From Colletotrichum lupini (Eukaryota > Ascomycota > Sordariomycetes > Glomerellales > Glomerellaceae): 64,000 bases of DNA. Position 1 is the stretch's first letter, and each line of letters begins with the position of its first letter. The stretch is taken from assembly GCF_023278565.1 (NCBI RefSeq), contig NC_064675.1:4898001-4962000 (forward strand), in the 5' to 3' direction. The notes below the pieces were generated by a model. The model worked only from the letters and a program-made list of their open reading frames with translations. It was not told the DNA's origin and searched no databases. Of the stretch, positions 37,822 to 47,420 are shown in pieces. A program made the position numbers and the translations under genes.

Positions 37822-40356
37822 AGGCTTCCATCGAAGCAAAGCCTTGTCTTCTACCGTGAGACTGTGAAACTGTGGAACAGCACCTCAGGCAATTGGCCGA
37901 GAGCACTGGACAAACAGTACGATTGTCTGGACGACCCTCCCCCATGAACTTTCTTCGATAACAAGGTACTTAGACCCTCCCCCATGTCACCGTCTCTTTC
38001 TTTTTTCCCTTGCCCATTTCCCCTTCCCTTACGTCTTGTGACTCTGTGAGTTGATCCACGCTGGAGAGGTGTATCCATTAGTAACACGGTGAGGTGCAGG
38101 TACGTATCCATATCCGATGTCGACGGGACTTTGTCATGGCTGGCGGTTTCTCCAGTCCGGAGCATGGGCCTTATGGGGGGCCTCTAGACGCGGGAATAGC
38201 GAGCTTTGACGAATCATATCCCTCCAATCTCTTCTCCACCTCCTGTCGATCTCCTCCTCGCCGCCGTCGCAGCGCCCCAAGTCCTTGGCCCATGGTGTCA
38301 TTGCATGCGCGGGAAGGTACCTACCTTCATTACCCATGTCCATGTCTCTTTCTTTCCGGTTGGTGTCTGCCACTGGCCCACTGCCTGTCTGCCCGAGTAG
38401 GTACTCCGTACCTTCTCCAAAAGGAACCCCCCGTTTTTTTGTTATTGTTGATGACATGTTGCTATTCGTTTTTGCATTTGTTTGCTTGGACAGCATAGGC
38501 CATGCTCGTTTTCCCCCGTCCACCACCGCCTCATCCGAACCCACAATACATTTTGCCAATTGACTCGCTTCTCCCGGCTGAAAACAAAACGGAAAAGCGG
38601 ACGACGAGCAAGGAAAGCGGACTTGTTTCTCCGTTATTGATGTACACATGCAATTGGGTATGCAAGCATCGCATCGAGCCTAGGGCTGACGTTGTGGATA
38701 TAGCGGGATAGCATTGTCATCCTCCCGTCAATGCCTCATCCTGCTGCTCCACGCCGTTGGCTGTGTACGTCCCGCGTGGCTTGCGAGCATAATCACTGCT
38801 GCTATCTTTGGGAACACCAAAGCCGAGAGGCATAGCAAAGCTATTGACGGATCTCAGGTGCCCTAACAGCTGGTAGGTACCAGTTGCGCCGGGCTAATCC
38901 CTTGATGCTTTCATGAGCCAAACCGTTAGCCACGCAGAGCGCCACCGTCGTCGTCCTCCTCCGCCTCTCTCGGCCATCGTCCTCGTAACCGTCGACCTTA
39001 CGGCTGCCGCTCGAGCCTAGCCACATATCCACACGTCTCGAGCGTGGGCTAGATTCGAGTCCGTTTGGCTAAAAGATCCGGCCTAATGTGGCGCTTGTTT
39101 CTCGTTGGGGGCGGACGACATCATTAGGTGCCCATCCCAATTGGAAATGTTGCCTCTCTCTCGGCATCGGATTCTTCGACGGTTCCTGCACGGTTTTCTC
39201 TGCTTTGGAACATACGTACACTTCAGCTGCGTTTAGCGTGGCCGTCCAGCGTTTTGTCCTGCAGGGTGCTCACGGTGCTAGTGCTTGATGGCCACGGTCA
39301 AATCATCGCCGTGAGAGAAGACCAGTGGCTGAGAAAGACAGAGGAGGTGGCACAGATTCAGCACAGCAGACAGCAGGCTACCTCGGAATTCCTGATCTTT
39401 CCCAAGATGGGATCATGATCCCCGGTATCCCCAGTCTCAGACATGCAGGCTTGCCAGAGGGGCAGGTAGGGAGAGCTTTCCGCTTTGCCAATGCCGACCA
39501 TCCAGCCTGTCACGCCTGTCCGTATGCCCACCGGCCAGCCGTGCCAACTCAGTCAGCTCAGCCATAGCCTGCCCTCTTTCCCATGACTGCTCCAGCTGGC
39601 CACCATCGATTGGGCCTAGTTGCTAGAGTCTACTGCGTACAAGTAGAGTGAGAAAGAGTACCGAGAAGGCAGTTGGGAAACTGCATTGTTACCGCGGGGA
39701 TGACGTGAGGAAGTGGGTCTTTGTCGTTCGCCCTTTGGTCCTACGGAGCCACAACCCACAGAGACAGACATAAACCACGAATAGAGCACACCTCCTTCAC
39801 GACTGGGAGTCTGGCACTCGCGCATTCTGGGATGTCTGGGATATCCGAACATGGGTCTCCCCTCCCCAGCTTCGACCTTGGCCGGGGTACGTAGCATCAA
39901 GTCTCGGAGTGCCACCCGTGGTCCGCTAGACTAGCAACAGCTTAACCAAGTATTCCCCTAGCCTCCTTGGACTGACCTCCACCCCCTGGTTCCGCCTCTT
40001 AGCCCTCTCGCCCAAACGAAAGGAGGCGAAAACGGGGAAAGGAATCCCATCATCGCACCGCCCACGCCGCGAGTACGGTGTACGGAGTACCTCCCCTTGC
40101 CTACCACAACACACCAACGCGCCAAGTATTCTTGGTGCTAGGCTTGCGTGCCCGACGTTTGGTGGAGGATTCTTGTGGTGGTGCCTGGCCTCTCTCGGCG
40201 TGAGGGGGGTGTGAGATGAATGTGAATGACGAACGGTTCATTGGGGGTGTGAGGTAAGGAGAGGAAGAGAGGTGAGTGAGAGAACGAACGGGGTACAGGC
40301 GGCTCGGCTTGGCTCTCTCTTCCCGTTACTCCCCTCTAGATGGTCTCATCAGAAGA

Positions 40357-40363
40357 TATATAA
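40357..40363 (+). promoter_or_regulatory. TATA box of the GPI-protein gene
   Basis: TATATAA lies 157 nt upstream of the ATG. The spacing leaves room for a pyrimidine-rich leader of about 120 nt, as in strongly expressed fungal genes. Confidence 0.6.
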
Positions 40364-40519
40364 GACCTCTGTCCGTCAGCCCATCCTCCAGTCGTCTCCC
40401 TTCCCTCCACTCTATCCAATCAACCAAATCTCATACAAATATACAGTCCTCGACTACTCGATATCTAATTCAATAACTCCATTCCCTAAACACCAAATCC
40501 ACAACTTAAATCAGTCAAA

Positions 40520-41019
40520 ATGCGTTTCTCCGCCGCCACCGTCTTCGCCCTGGTCTCCCTGGTCGCCGTAAGTTGAATCCTCATCACACTCTCTCCTACC
40601 ACATACTGATAAACCGTCTTCAGGCCCAGGATGCCTCCACCACCCCCGCCGTCCCCGGCGCCTCTCAGGTCAGCTCCCTCATCGGTTCCGCTTCTAGCGC
40701 CATTGCCTCCGAGGCTTCCTCCATCCTGAGCGGTGCCTCGTCCGCCGCCGGCGCCGCCTCTTCGGCCATCGCCTCCATTACTTCCTCTGCCGGTGCCGAG
40801 GTCAGCTCCTTGAGCCAGCAACTTACCTCCGCCACCGATGCCGCCGGCTCTGCCTCCATCTCTTCCAAGATCGCTTCCGTCACCAGCAAGGCCAACTCCG
40901 CCGCCTCCAGCGTCGCCTCTGCTCAGAGCACCTCTGCCCCCGGTGCCGCTCCCGCTCAGACTGCTGCCGTTGCTCTCGGTGCTCTCTTCGGCGGTGCTGC
41001 TCTCGTTGCCAACCTGTAA
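40520..41019 (+). CDS. Small Ser/Ala-rich secreted protein, probably GPI-anchored
   Basis: Two exons, 40520-40567 and 40624-41019 (gtaagt...ttcag), 444 nt, 147 aa. A signal peptide (MRFSAATVFALVSLVAAQ) should be cleaved near residue 17-19. The mature chain is almost wholly Ser, Ala, Gly and Thr (repeats like SSAIAS and SSAAGAASS), suited to dense O-mannosylation. It ends in a hydrophobic tail (VALGALFGGAALVANL) preceded by small residues, the layout of a GPI-attachment signal. It has no Cys. Nearly all codons end in C or T of the highly expressed fungal set, and a TATA box and the context TCAAAATG precede it. It is likely an abundant wall or surface protein; it carries no enzyme domain and the sequence says nothing more about its role. 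Confidence 0.85.
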
Positions 41020-41555
41020 ATTGGGAATCTAAAACAATGATTATGGGAACTACGGAACGAAATGGCTTAGCGGAAACGATTGGAATTTCCGGTGCGTGGT
41101 AAAGGGTATTACGCAGCATTGTTTGGGCTTTTTTGGGATTATCAGAGATATCAAGATGTAATACCAGTACGAATTGTACATCAATCAAACATCAATTGTA
41201 TATTCAACCATCTTATGACTCGAACTCGTGATTGATTCATCCTACCATCCCAGCTATGTCTCTACATCAAGTGGGAGGGAAAGTGCACAACAATAAATAC
41301 CGCTACATGATAACCACATGTCTTCTGGTATTATTCTTTTTTGCCCAAATATCTAAGGGCGCTGCTGTTTGGAATGTGAGTAACGTCGGGGTTGTTTTGT
41401 ACCCGATAAATGGCGCTTTGCTCCAACAACACAGTGTTGCAGCAGGCCACGCTTGTCCTGCACCAGACTTCGTATCCGAACCATGCACATCTACTAGTGC
41501 AAACACCGTAGCCAGCTGCAGCCAGCCACCTCACTCTCCAGATGGGGCGGGCCCT

Positions 41556-41575
41556 GGCAAGGCAAGGCAAGGCAA
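41556..41575. repeat. (GGCAA)4 tandem repeat
   Basis: Four exact pentamer copies in the convergent gap between the GPI-protein gene and the next minus-strand gene (41020-41802), which otherwise shows no supported feature. Confidence 0.85.
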
Positions 41576-41802
41576 GCAATGGTGCATTTCAGGTCCCGCC
41601 ACACTGCCTCACCCAATGTTTCACCGTGTGAAAAGCAAAGTCGAACATGGGATTGACAGCTCGCGATCTCGATCGCACTTGACCTCTCCCGAGACGGTCA
41701 AAACAAAACACCCCGTACCTGTAAAAATCCTTTCTGCTATTGCGCCGTATGATGATCTGATGGTCGAAGGCTTTTGTCCGCATATACTACTGTGTGCTCA
41801 AA

Positions 41803-42861
41803 TTACGCCTTCGACCGGGTATCTGCCCATAACTTATCAATGATTTGGAAAATCGCCGTAATGTCCTTCATAACCTCGTCGTCCACCTGTCCGCCAAGCT
41901 TCTGCTGCATCTTGTCAGGATGCCACCGCACGCGCTCCTCGCGCAGCTTCGCAGCGAACTCCTTCTCGCCAATATCCTCCAGCCCGAGCCCGTTGACGAT
42001 GAACCGCCGGACTTCCTTTTCGTTAATGTCTCTCCGTCGACCGCTTTCTACGGGCCAGGGAATCTTGTCCACGTTGTTGGCCCACTCCGTCCAGCCTCGT
42101 GTGTACTCTTCCCACAGCTGGACCCATGCTCTCTTCTTGCGCCGCTCCTCCCCGTGACGCAGGCTCCGCTCCATGTCTTCTTGGAGCTTCCTATTCACCT
42201 TTTCCTCTTCCTTTTTGCGTTTCCGTGCTTCTTCCCGACGGGCCCTCTCTTCTAGTAAGCCCTGGTGTGTCTTCTCCCACATTTTTTGCCTGACGTGCTG
42301 GGAGTATTCTTCGTCCGTCATCCGCTCGAGCTCGCCTTCTGGGCCTGGCCTCTCGTTCGAGTAGACGTGTATCGGCTGCCCGTAGACGCCCTGCCAGTAT
42401 GCCGCGCCCTCGTCGTCGGCCATCGCGTCGAATAGGGATTCGCGGAATGCGGCGTCTGGGTCGAGGGCCTGGGGTTCGTAGGGGTTCGGTGGCGTCGGGG
42501 ACCGTGAACGTCTGCGATGTCGCCGGCTGCTGCTGTGGTGGTGGTGGCGGCGACTGTGGCGGTGTTCTGAGCGGGATTCGTCATTGTCGGCGGCGTCTGG
42601 ATCATGGCCACGTTCACGGTCGCGGTGACGATGCGATCGGCTCGACTTTGAATGTTTGGATTTTAATCGAAAGCGGGATGATCTAGGTCGCAGGTTTTCG
42701 CTGTCGCCTGGTTCTGCTTGCGATTGCGCTTCTGCTCCTGCGTCTGTTGGAGCGGGCGGCGATTTGCGCTTGGTTGGCTCTGGTGTGTTCTCGTGACTGT
42801 CGCCGGGATTGACAGACGAAAGGATATGTCGCCGTCGCGGCGATGCCGGCGAACTGGTCAT
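41803..42861 (-). CDS. NFKBIL1-like protein with RS-rich N-terminus and J-like C-terminus
   Basis: Single exon, 352 aa, starting at the ATG at 42861 (MTSSPASPRRRHILSS). Residues 60-125 are rich in Arg, Ser and His (HRHRDRERGHD, SRRHHHHSSSRRHRRRSRS), resembling splicing-associated RS segments. Then come a conserved acidic block (FRESLFDAMADDEGAAYWQGVYGQP), a long charged coiled coil (RREEARKRKKEEEKVNRK), and a C-terminal segment KLREERVRWHPDKMQQKLG...ITAIFQIIDKLWADTR. The last part matches the C-terminus of NF-kappa-B inhibitor-like protein 1, where RWHPDK resembles the J-domain HPD motif. In animals and plants relatives are linked to mRNA splicing. Ankyrin repeats of the animal protein are absent. 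Family call is good; function is inferred. Confidence 0.83.
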   Translation of the reverse strand: MTSSPASPRRRHILSSVNPGDSHENTPEPTKRKSPPAPTDAGAEAQSQAEPGDSENLRPRSSRFRLKSKHSKSSRSHRHRDRERGHDPDAADNDESRSEHRHSRRHHHHSSSRRHRRRSRSPTPPNPYEPQALDPDAAFRESLFDAMADDEGAAYWQGVYGQPIHVYSNERPGPEGELERMTDEEYSQHVRQKMWEKTHQGLLEERARREEARKRKKEEEKVNRKLQEDMERSLRHGEERRKKRAWVQLWEEYTRGWTEWANNVDKIPWPVESGRRRDINEKEVRRFIVNGLGLEDIGEKEFAAKLREERVRWHPDKMQQKLGGQVDDEVMKDITAIFQIIDKLWADTRSKA

Positions 42862-43404
42862 CGTGTTCTCTTTCGCCAGCACGCAGCGGCTACCAGATGA
42901 TCAGTCGGAAAGTACAGTTGACGCCAGTGTGTAGTTGAATAAAGTTCGGAGGAAAGAAAGTTGTTGGAGGGGTCTTCCTGGATTGACGTCGTTGGATTTT
43001 GGCTTATCTTATCTTGCGTACCTAGCAAGGTACTGGTGGTTTCCTGTTCGCGGGTCTTGGCTTCCCGCGTGCCTGCCACTCCTGCGAGATAAGCTTAAAC
43101 CCAGGCGATAGCCCGCCTTTCCCCGGACAAGGAAGACAGGTACTTTTCTTGTCGTATCTTGAGGCTCAGCAGACTGCAACGTCGTTTAGCTATCTAATCA
43201 AGCTAGACTGAGGTGTATGGGTATAGATAAGGTAGGTACTCTGACGACCCCTGGCAAACGTTTCTGAGGAAAACACCAACATGCCATTAACGATGTCCGC
43301 TTTAAAAGTCGGATACCATCATTTACCTGAGTTTTCTGTGATATTGTCTCGACTCGATTATTTCTTCGGATCACGCGATACTAGTGACAAAGCATTTCTT
43401 ACTG
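42862..43404. other. Intergenic region, no gene seen
   Basis: Promoter side of the NFKBIL1-like gene and 3' flank of the amidase. GTACCTAGCAAGGTAC at about 43018-43033 and AAGGTAGGTACT near 43223 are further copies of the intergenic GGTACC-type word. Confidence 0.55.
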
Positions 43405-45507
43405 TCATATTACGATATTGTGCTTTGTGCTTTTCAAGGTTTCGACCTCCAGAGCATCCTTCACGACTTTTGCAACTGAGATACAGTTTTCCTCACCATA
43501 CTTTCCTCCAATAATCTGCACACCAACCGGCATGCCGCGCATCTGCTCAAAATCATCTAGTTTTTCATTAGTATGTACAGCCCTTTGAGAGGCGATGCCG
43601 TAAGAATGCTTACACAGCTGGTAGTTTATCTCATCGCTCTTGTTACATGGGACATGATCAGTCCACTGCTGGCTCGAGGCACCATCGCTTTCAGCTCGCA
43701 TTACGGGGATCGTCAAGGCTGCATAATCAAGCCAATTCCAGTGCGAGGTGTATTCGACGTGAGGCTTTGACCTGGCCCACACTCTGGGTCTCATCCCGAC
43801 CCAGGGTGCCACCGACGTGATGAGGGCGTCAACACCTGCCTCGTTCCAGCGCTTGAGGTATTCTTGCTCATACTTGAGCTTTTTGGCAGCCAGCTGTGTA
43901 ATTTCATTAGTCGAGGTAGTGCATATCATCCGTGCTTGAGCTGAGCTACATGGCGAGACTTTGCAACTGAGAGTTTGTCTTCTTCAGTTCCAACGAGAAG
44001 CCCTTTGGCTAACGGCTCTCCGCTGGCCTCACTCAGCATCCTGTGAGACTCACCGCCATCAGCGAATGTGGCAGTTGTACAATCCTTGTAAGCTTCAGCA
44101 AGCGAGGTGGGGTCCCATTCGATCACTGCATGCGTTGTGTTAGCACACAGGTACAGCCAAGGCCAAAATTTCCAAGAGCGAGCAATGGACCAACACCCAC
44201 AAGTGTGCCCTGCAGCCGTGAGGCTATCAACGACAGCCCGTACCGCACGTTCAATAGGCGGCTGTATACGGACGACGTTGTCATTGATGTAATATCCGAT
44301 CTTGAGAGGCTTGTCGGGCTTGGCCGCGAGCTCCTTGCCCCACGGGATGGGCAGCAACGTCGGATCACTTCGCCACGGCTCACAAGACAAGATGCCATCC
44401 ATGAAGGTCTCGATTGTCGAGAGGCTGAATGCTAGGGGACCAGCCACTGGCGGTGCGATAAATTTCCATTTGCTGCCGTCCCACTCTTGTTAGTCAACGA
44501 TGCTTTAAAGCAACAAAGCAACCGAACGTTGGGGGGGAGCAACTTACCTCGACTCCTCGAATGGTAGTCGTCCAACAGTCGGTTTGAGCCCGTAAAGTCC
44601 CTGCAGAGCTGCTGGGATACGTATGGAACCACCGGTGTCTGTTCCGATCCCGACCAAACTACCATGACAGCCTACGAGTGCCGCTTCGCCACCTGAGCTG
44701 CCACCAGATATCAGTTCGCAGTTGAGTGAGTTCAAAGATTGTTTAAAAACGTGATTGTAGGAGTCCGATAGCTAAAGTTCTATATGAGACTACGGTCTTG
44801 CAAGTGGATGTTGGTGGAGGTTCTTACCATTAGAGCCTGCGCAACATTCGTCTTGACAAAAAGCACAGCTCCTTGAGCTATGAGAACGTCTCACAAGACG
44901 CTATTTTCTTTCGCCGGCTTCCCAATGAGGTTAACCCAGCCTTGGAACTGTTAGTATTACACTGGCAACCTGCAATCAGCGGCTTACCGATGGTAGAGTC
45001 AAACCCTTTGACGTCGAATATGTCCTTAAGGGATACCGGGAGTCCATGCAATGGCCCAACTACGGAGCCTGTCCGCTCTAGATGGACATCTAGAGCCTTG
45101 GCTCGTTTGAGAGCCTCTTCAAACATGAGCTCTGTGCAGCATTTCACTAGCTGCTGGGCTATGGCTGCTCGCTTCGCGAACGCTTTGAGGACTTGGACTG
45201 CGCTCAACTTTCGAGTCGCAATCTGCTCAAGTAAGACTTGGATGTCTTCAACTTCCGTACAAGCAAGCTCTTCCGCGCTCAAGACTCCAGATGAACGAAG
45301 AAAGGTGTCCGTGTCTTTGGGAGGGGGAACAGTTTGATCGATACGCCATTCAACGGGAATCTTGGCGTATTGTTCTGCGCTCTTCTGCGCGGCGCGTACT
45401 TTCTATGGCGGTGTCGGTGTTTGTGTATTGATCCCAGGCTCTATTGTAGGCAGCCTGGTGGAACCTTCGCTTTCCGAAGTGAAAGGCTGATCTTGATTAT
45501 CGCCCAT
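43405..45507 (-). pseudogene. Amidase-signature hydrolase interrupted by two in-frame stop codons
   Basis: Amidase-signature enzyme (acetamidase/general amidase type), hydrolysing amide bonds with a Ser-cisSer-Lys triad. Seven exons fit perfectly: 45507-44988, 44940-44828, 44771-44548, 44472-44201, 44125-43950, 43893-43614, 43556-43405; 1737 nt, 579 codons. Visible motifs are LPVSLKD (catalytic Lys), [12 protein letters not shown] (cis-Ser), [12 protein letters not shown] (nucleophile), VAGPLAFSL, WVGMRPRVW and MRGMPVGVQIIGG. Two stops break it: TAG at 45405-45403 just before KVRAAQKSAEQYAKIPVEW, where relatives usually have Trp, and TGA at 44893-44891 in NSVL-stop-DVLIAQGAV. All splice sites and the rest of the frame are sound, so the decay is recent, or one or both stops are sequencing errors. 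No alternative intron of workable length removes the TGA. A shorter start after the TAG lacks an ATG in frame. Confidence 0.75.
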
Positions 45508-45554
45508 TTTCAACTGATTCGCTAGGTCGTTTCCGATTAGAGTTGGATTATGGA

Positions 45555-45803
45555 TCAAACAAGTTCATGTAAAATGCGTTCGATCTTGTTTCTACCAGAC
45601 GACTTAATAGTAGTGGCGAGGTCATCATCACAATGCCTGATGTCCGTATCTTTTCCATGGACCTTGATTCCATGACTTACGTACTCGGTCATCAGACAAC
45701 TAACACCCCTTTTAACGATTACAAAACCTTTAGACGAAATTTGAATTATAGGAGAATTTATGAAATTAAGTAGAAAAAGTAGATAGTCACCTGAATGTGC
45801 CAT
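45555..45803 (-). CDS. Possible small two-exon peptide gene, function unknown
   Basis: Exon 1 is 45803-45791 (13 nt, MAHS + G) and exon 2 is 45727-45555; the 63-nt intron has gtgact and ctaaag borders. The joined frame is 186 nt, 61 aa, and contains RGVSCLMTEYVSHGIKV and DTDIRHCDDDL. The composition looks protein-like although the DNA is AT-richer than the other genes. I know no family for it. It could equally be the remnant of the end of a larger gene, as the first exon is tiny and no promoter is evident. Confidence 0.25.
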   Translation of the reverse strand: MAHSGDYLLFLLNFINSPIIQISSKGFVIVKRGVSCLMTEYVSHGIKVHGKDTDIRHCDDDLATTIKSSGRNKIERILHELV

Positions 45804-46010
45804 TTATTTTGACAACCGCGTGATAGGGTCACTATTAGATAAAGCCTGTTTCCCAACAGGTGGGAGTCTCAGACTGGGAACCTGATAGCCCGAAACATTG
45901 ATCAATTTATTTCCTATTCTAATGTTCGGGTTTAATTTTTACGGACTTCTCTTGGCCATCTCCCGTGCATATAAGAAGTTGGCGAGCTTGCCTTGTCCGT
46001 AGAGAGAGGA

Positions 46011-47420
46011 TTATCCTAGAGTTGCGTACTTCCTCTGCTTCTTGTTGTTGTTGCCTTTCTTCGTGTCTGCTATAGAGCTTGAAGAACCCGGTATCGGGCT
46101 CTGTGAAGCTTGCATAGAGCTTGAACGACCAGGAGTGGGACTTGAGGAAGCCGTAGCAGAATTTGGAGGGGGGCCGCCCATGAATAGCTGCCTTGCAGCT
46201 GAATTTCCATGCTCTTCGACTCTGCGGAGAAACTCGGCGGGCATTGTAGCAGAGTCATCCAGAATCTTATAACTCTTGACTAAGTAGTGGCCCTTGAACT
46301 GTTCCCAAAGCATCCACTCTTGGGATCCCTCCTTGTAGCCAGGTCTTGGATAGTATGGGTCATTTTCCCAGAATGCTTTGACAGCATCATCAATGCCCTT
46401 GGGAGTGGGCGGCATTCTTCTGCATTGATTGAAATCCAGTAAGAAGATGCTCACGCTGCGTCGGAGAAAGTTGATGCCGCTTGATTTCGATTCATCCATA
46501 TTCCACGTCGTGATGATATCCCCTTCAAGGTCAATTGAGTCCAGGGTTTGAGCAGATATGCGACGCTCGGGAGAACTGCCAAGAACGAATTCGACATCTG
46601 CACCATCAATCTGAGCAGCCCAGTGCATGACCGCCAATGCCTCAGCCATTGGCTGAACATATTGCTGGGGGTCTACACCCAAGATCTCCATCTTATCGAG
46701 CGTGAGCTCAAAGTTTCGCAGAGAGAATTTGTTTTCGACTCTTTTATTCATGCGTCTGCGTCCAAGGTAAATGCGTATCAAGCAATGCTTGTTTGCTGGG
46801 TTGTTTGAAGCGTCGGCTTTCATGTCGGACGGACAGAAGACGGACACAAGCGCTTCACGGATGCTTCGAGGTAGTGGGAGAATGCGTTCAGATACCATGA
46901 TCGCGCTGGGATCGAAGAAAAATCCCGAGTGACTCTTGATCTCCTTGCGGTGAGCAATCTTCCAAGCTTGAAGGTCCTCGACTTGTACGATATATGCAGG
47001 TCTTGGCATGGCGTAAGACTTTGTGGTTTTCGAAGCCTCCCACATCTTGACGTGAGCCACATGATCAGCCCACATCTCTTGCTTCTTGTTTGATCTACCG
47101 GCCTTGATGACGAGTCCCCTGCTAGGGAAGTCGTATATCACACCGCAAAATCCTTCTCCGATGACTTGAAGCGGAAGATCTTGCTCTGCCGCTTGTTGTT
47201 GGCGGATAGCAAATGACGATGCTGTGCTCAGAACTGCGTTTACCGAAAGAAAACGTTGGAGAGTCGTAGTGCAGGATTCATCATGTTGATCAATCTCTAT
47301 AGCGTCACCTTGCTGGACATACTTGGTCGCGATGGTAAGGTTTTCGAAAAGCGATGGTGAAATGGAGTATCCCGACTCGTCGGTTTTGTTCCCCTCGCGT
47401 CTTTTCCGGGGATCTGACAT
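46011..47420 (-). CDS. DUF3669 domain protein with kinase-like landmarks
   Basis: Single exon, 469 aa from the ATG at 47420 (MSDPRKRREGNK). The central region matches the fungal DUF3669 family: SERILPLPRSIREAL, NPANKHCLIRIYLGRRR, FSLRNFELTLDKMEILG, MAEALAVMHWAAQIDGADVEFVLG and FLLDFNQCRRM. Read as a fold, the order suggests a protein-kinase/phosphotransferase relative: a glycine-rich GEGFCG (88-93) followed by LVIKAG with Lys106, then an H-x5-D stretch (His256, Asp262), then LLDFNQC (Asp319) in the DFG/DxN position. The catalytic-loop HRD is not standard. The tail is Ser/Pro-rich with repeated short PTPGRSSSMQASQSPIPGSSSS-like units and ends in a Lys/Asn-rich NNNKKQRK. DUF3669 proteins have no established function. 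The gene sits beside an interrupted amidase in a lower-GC stretch. Confidence 0.85.
   Translation of the reverse strand: MSDPRKRREGNKTDESGYSISPSLFENLTIATKYVQQGDAIEIDQHDESCTTTLQRFLSVNAVLSTASSFAIRQQQAAEQDLPLQVIGEGFCGVIYDFPSRGLVIKAGRSNKKQEMWADHVAHVKMWEASKTTKSYAMPRPAYIVQVEDLQAWKIAHRKEIKSHSGFFFDPSAIMVSERILPLPRSIREALVSVFCPSDMKADASNNPANKHCLIRIYLGRRRMNKRVENKFSLRNFELTLDKMEILGVDPQQYVQPMAEALAVMHWAAQIDGADVEFVLGSSPERRISAQTLDSIDLEGDIITTWNMDESKSSGINFLRRSVSIFLLDFNQCRRMPPTPKGIDDAVKAFWENDPYYPRPGYKEGSQEWMLWEQFKGHYLVKSYKILDDSATMPAEFLRRVEEHGNSAARQLFMGGPPPNSATASSSPTPGRSSSMQASQSPIPGSSSSIADTKKGNNNKKQRKYATLG

Larger units (their letters stand above)
34292..40519. other. 6.2-kb intergenic region upstream of the GPI-protein gene
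   Basis: Moderate-length frames occur on both strands (for example 37359-37772 plus and 38134-38649 minus), but none shows family motifs or consistent codon bias. It contains a (CCT)n tract at 37797-37821, TACGGAGTAC-type words near 35257, 38401 and 40081, and TAGGTACC-type words near 38316, 38398 and 38873. I see no gene, RNA gene or transposon. Confidence 0.55.

Noticed and set aside
41232..41843. 203-codon plus-strand frame with a signal-peptide-like MITTCLLVLFFFAQISKG
   Set aside because: It lacks codon bias, includes the GGCAA tandem, runs into the end of the convergent gene, and has no family resemblance; most likely 3'-flank sequence that happens to be open.
43890..43960. Apparent stop and frameshift between two amidase blocks
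   Set aside because: An intron gtagct...acacag with a CTAAT branch site joins the blocks in frame.
44500..44560. Apparent frameshift at the third amidase intron
   Set aside because: It arises only if the acceptor next to the CTAAC branch site is used; the next AG (acggcag, exon 4 from 44472) restores the frame exactly.
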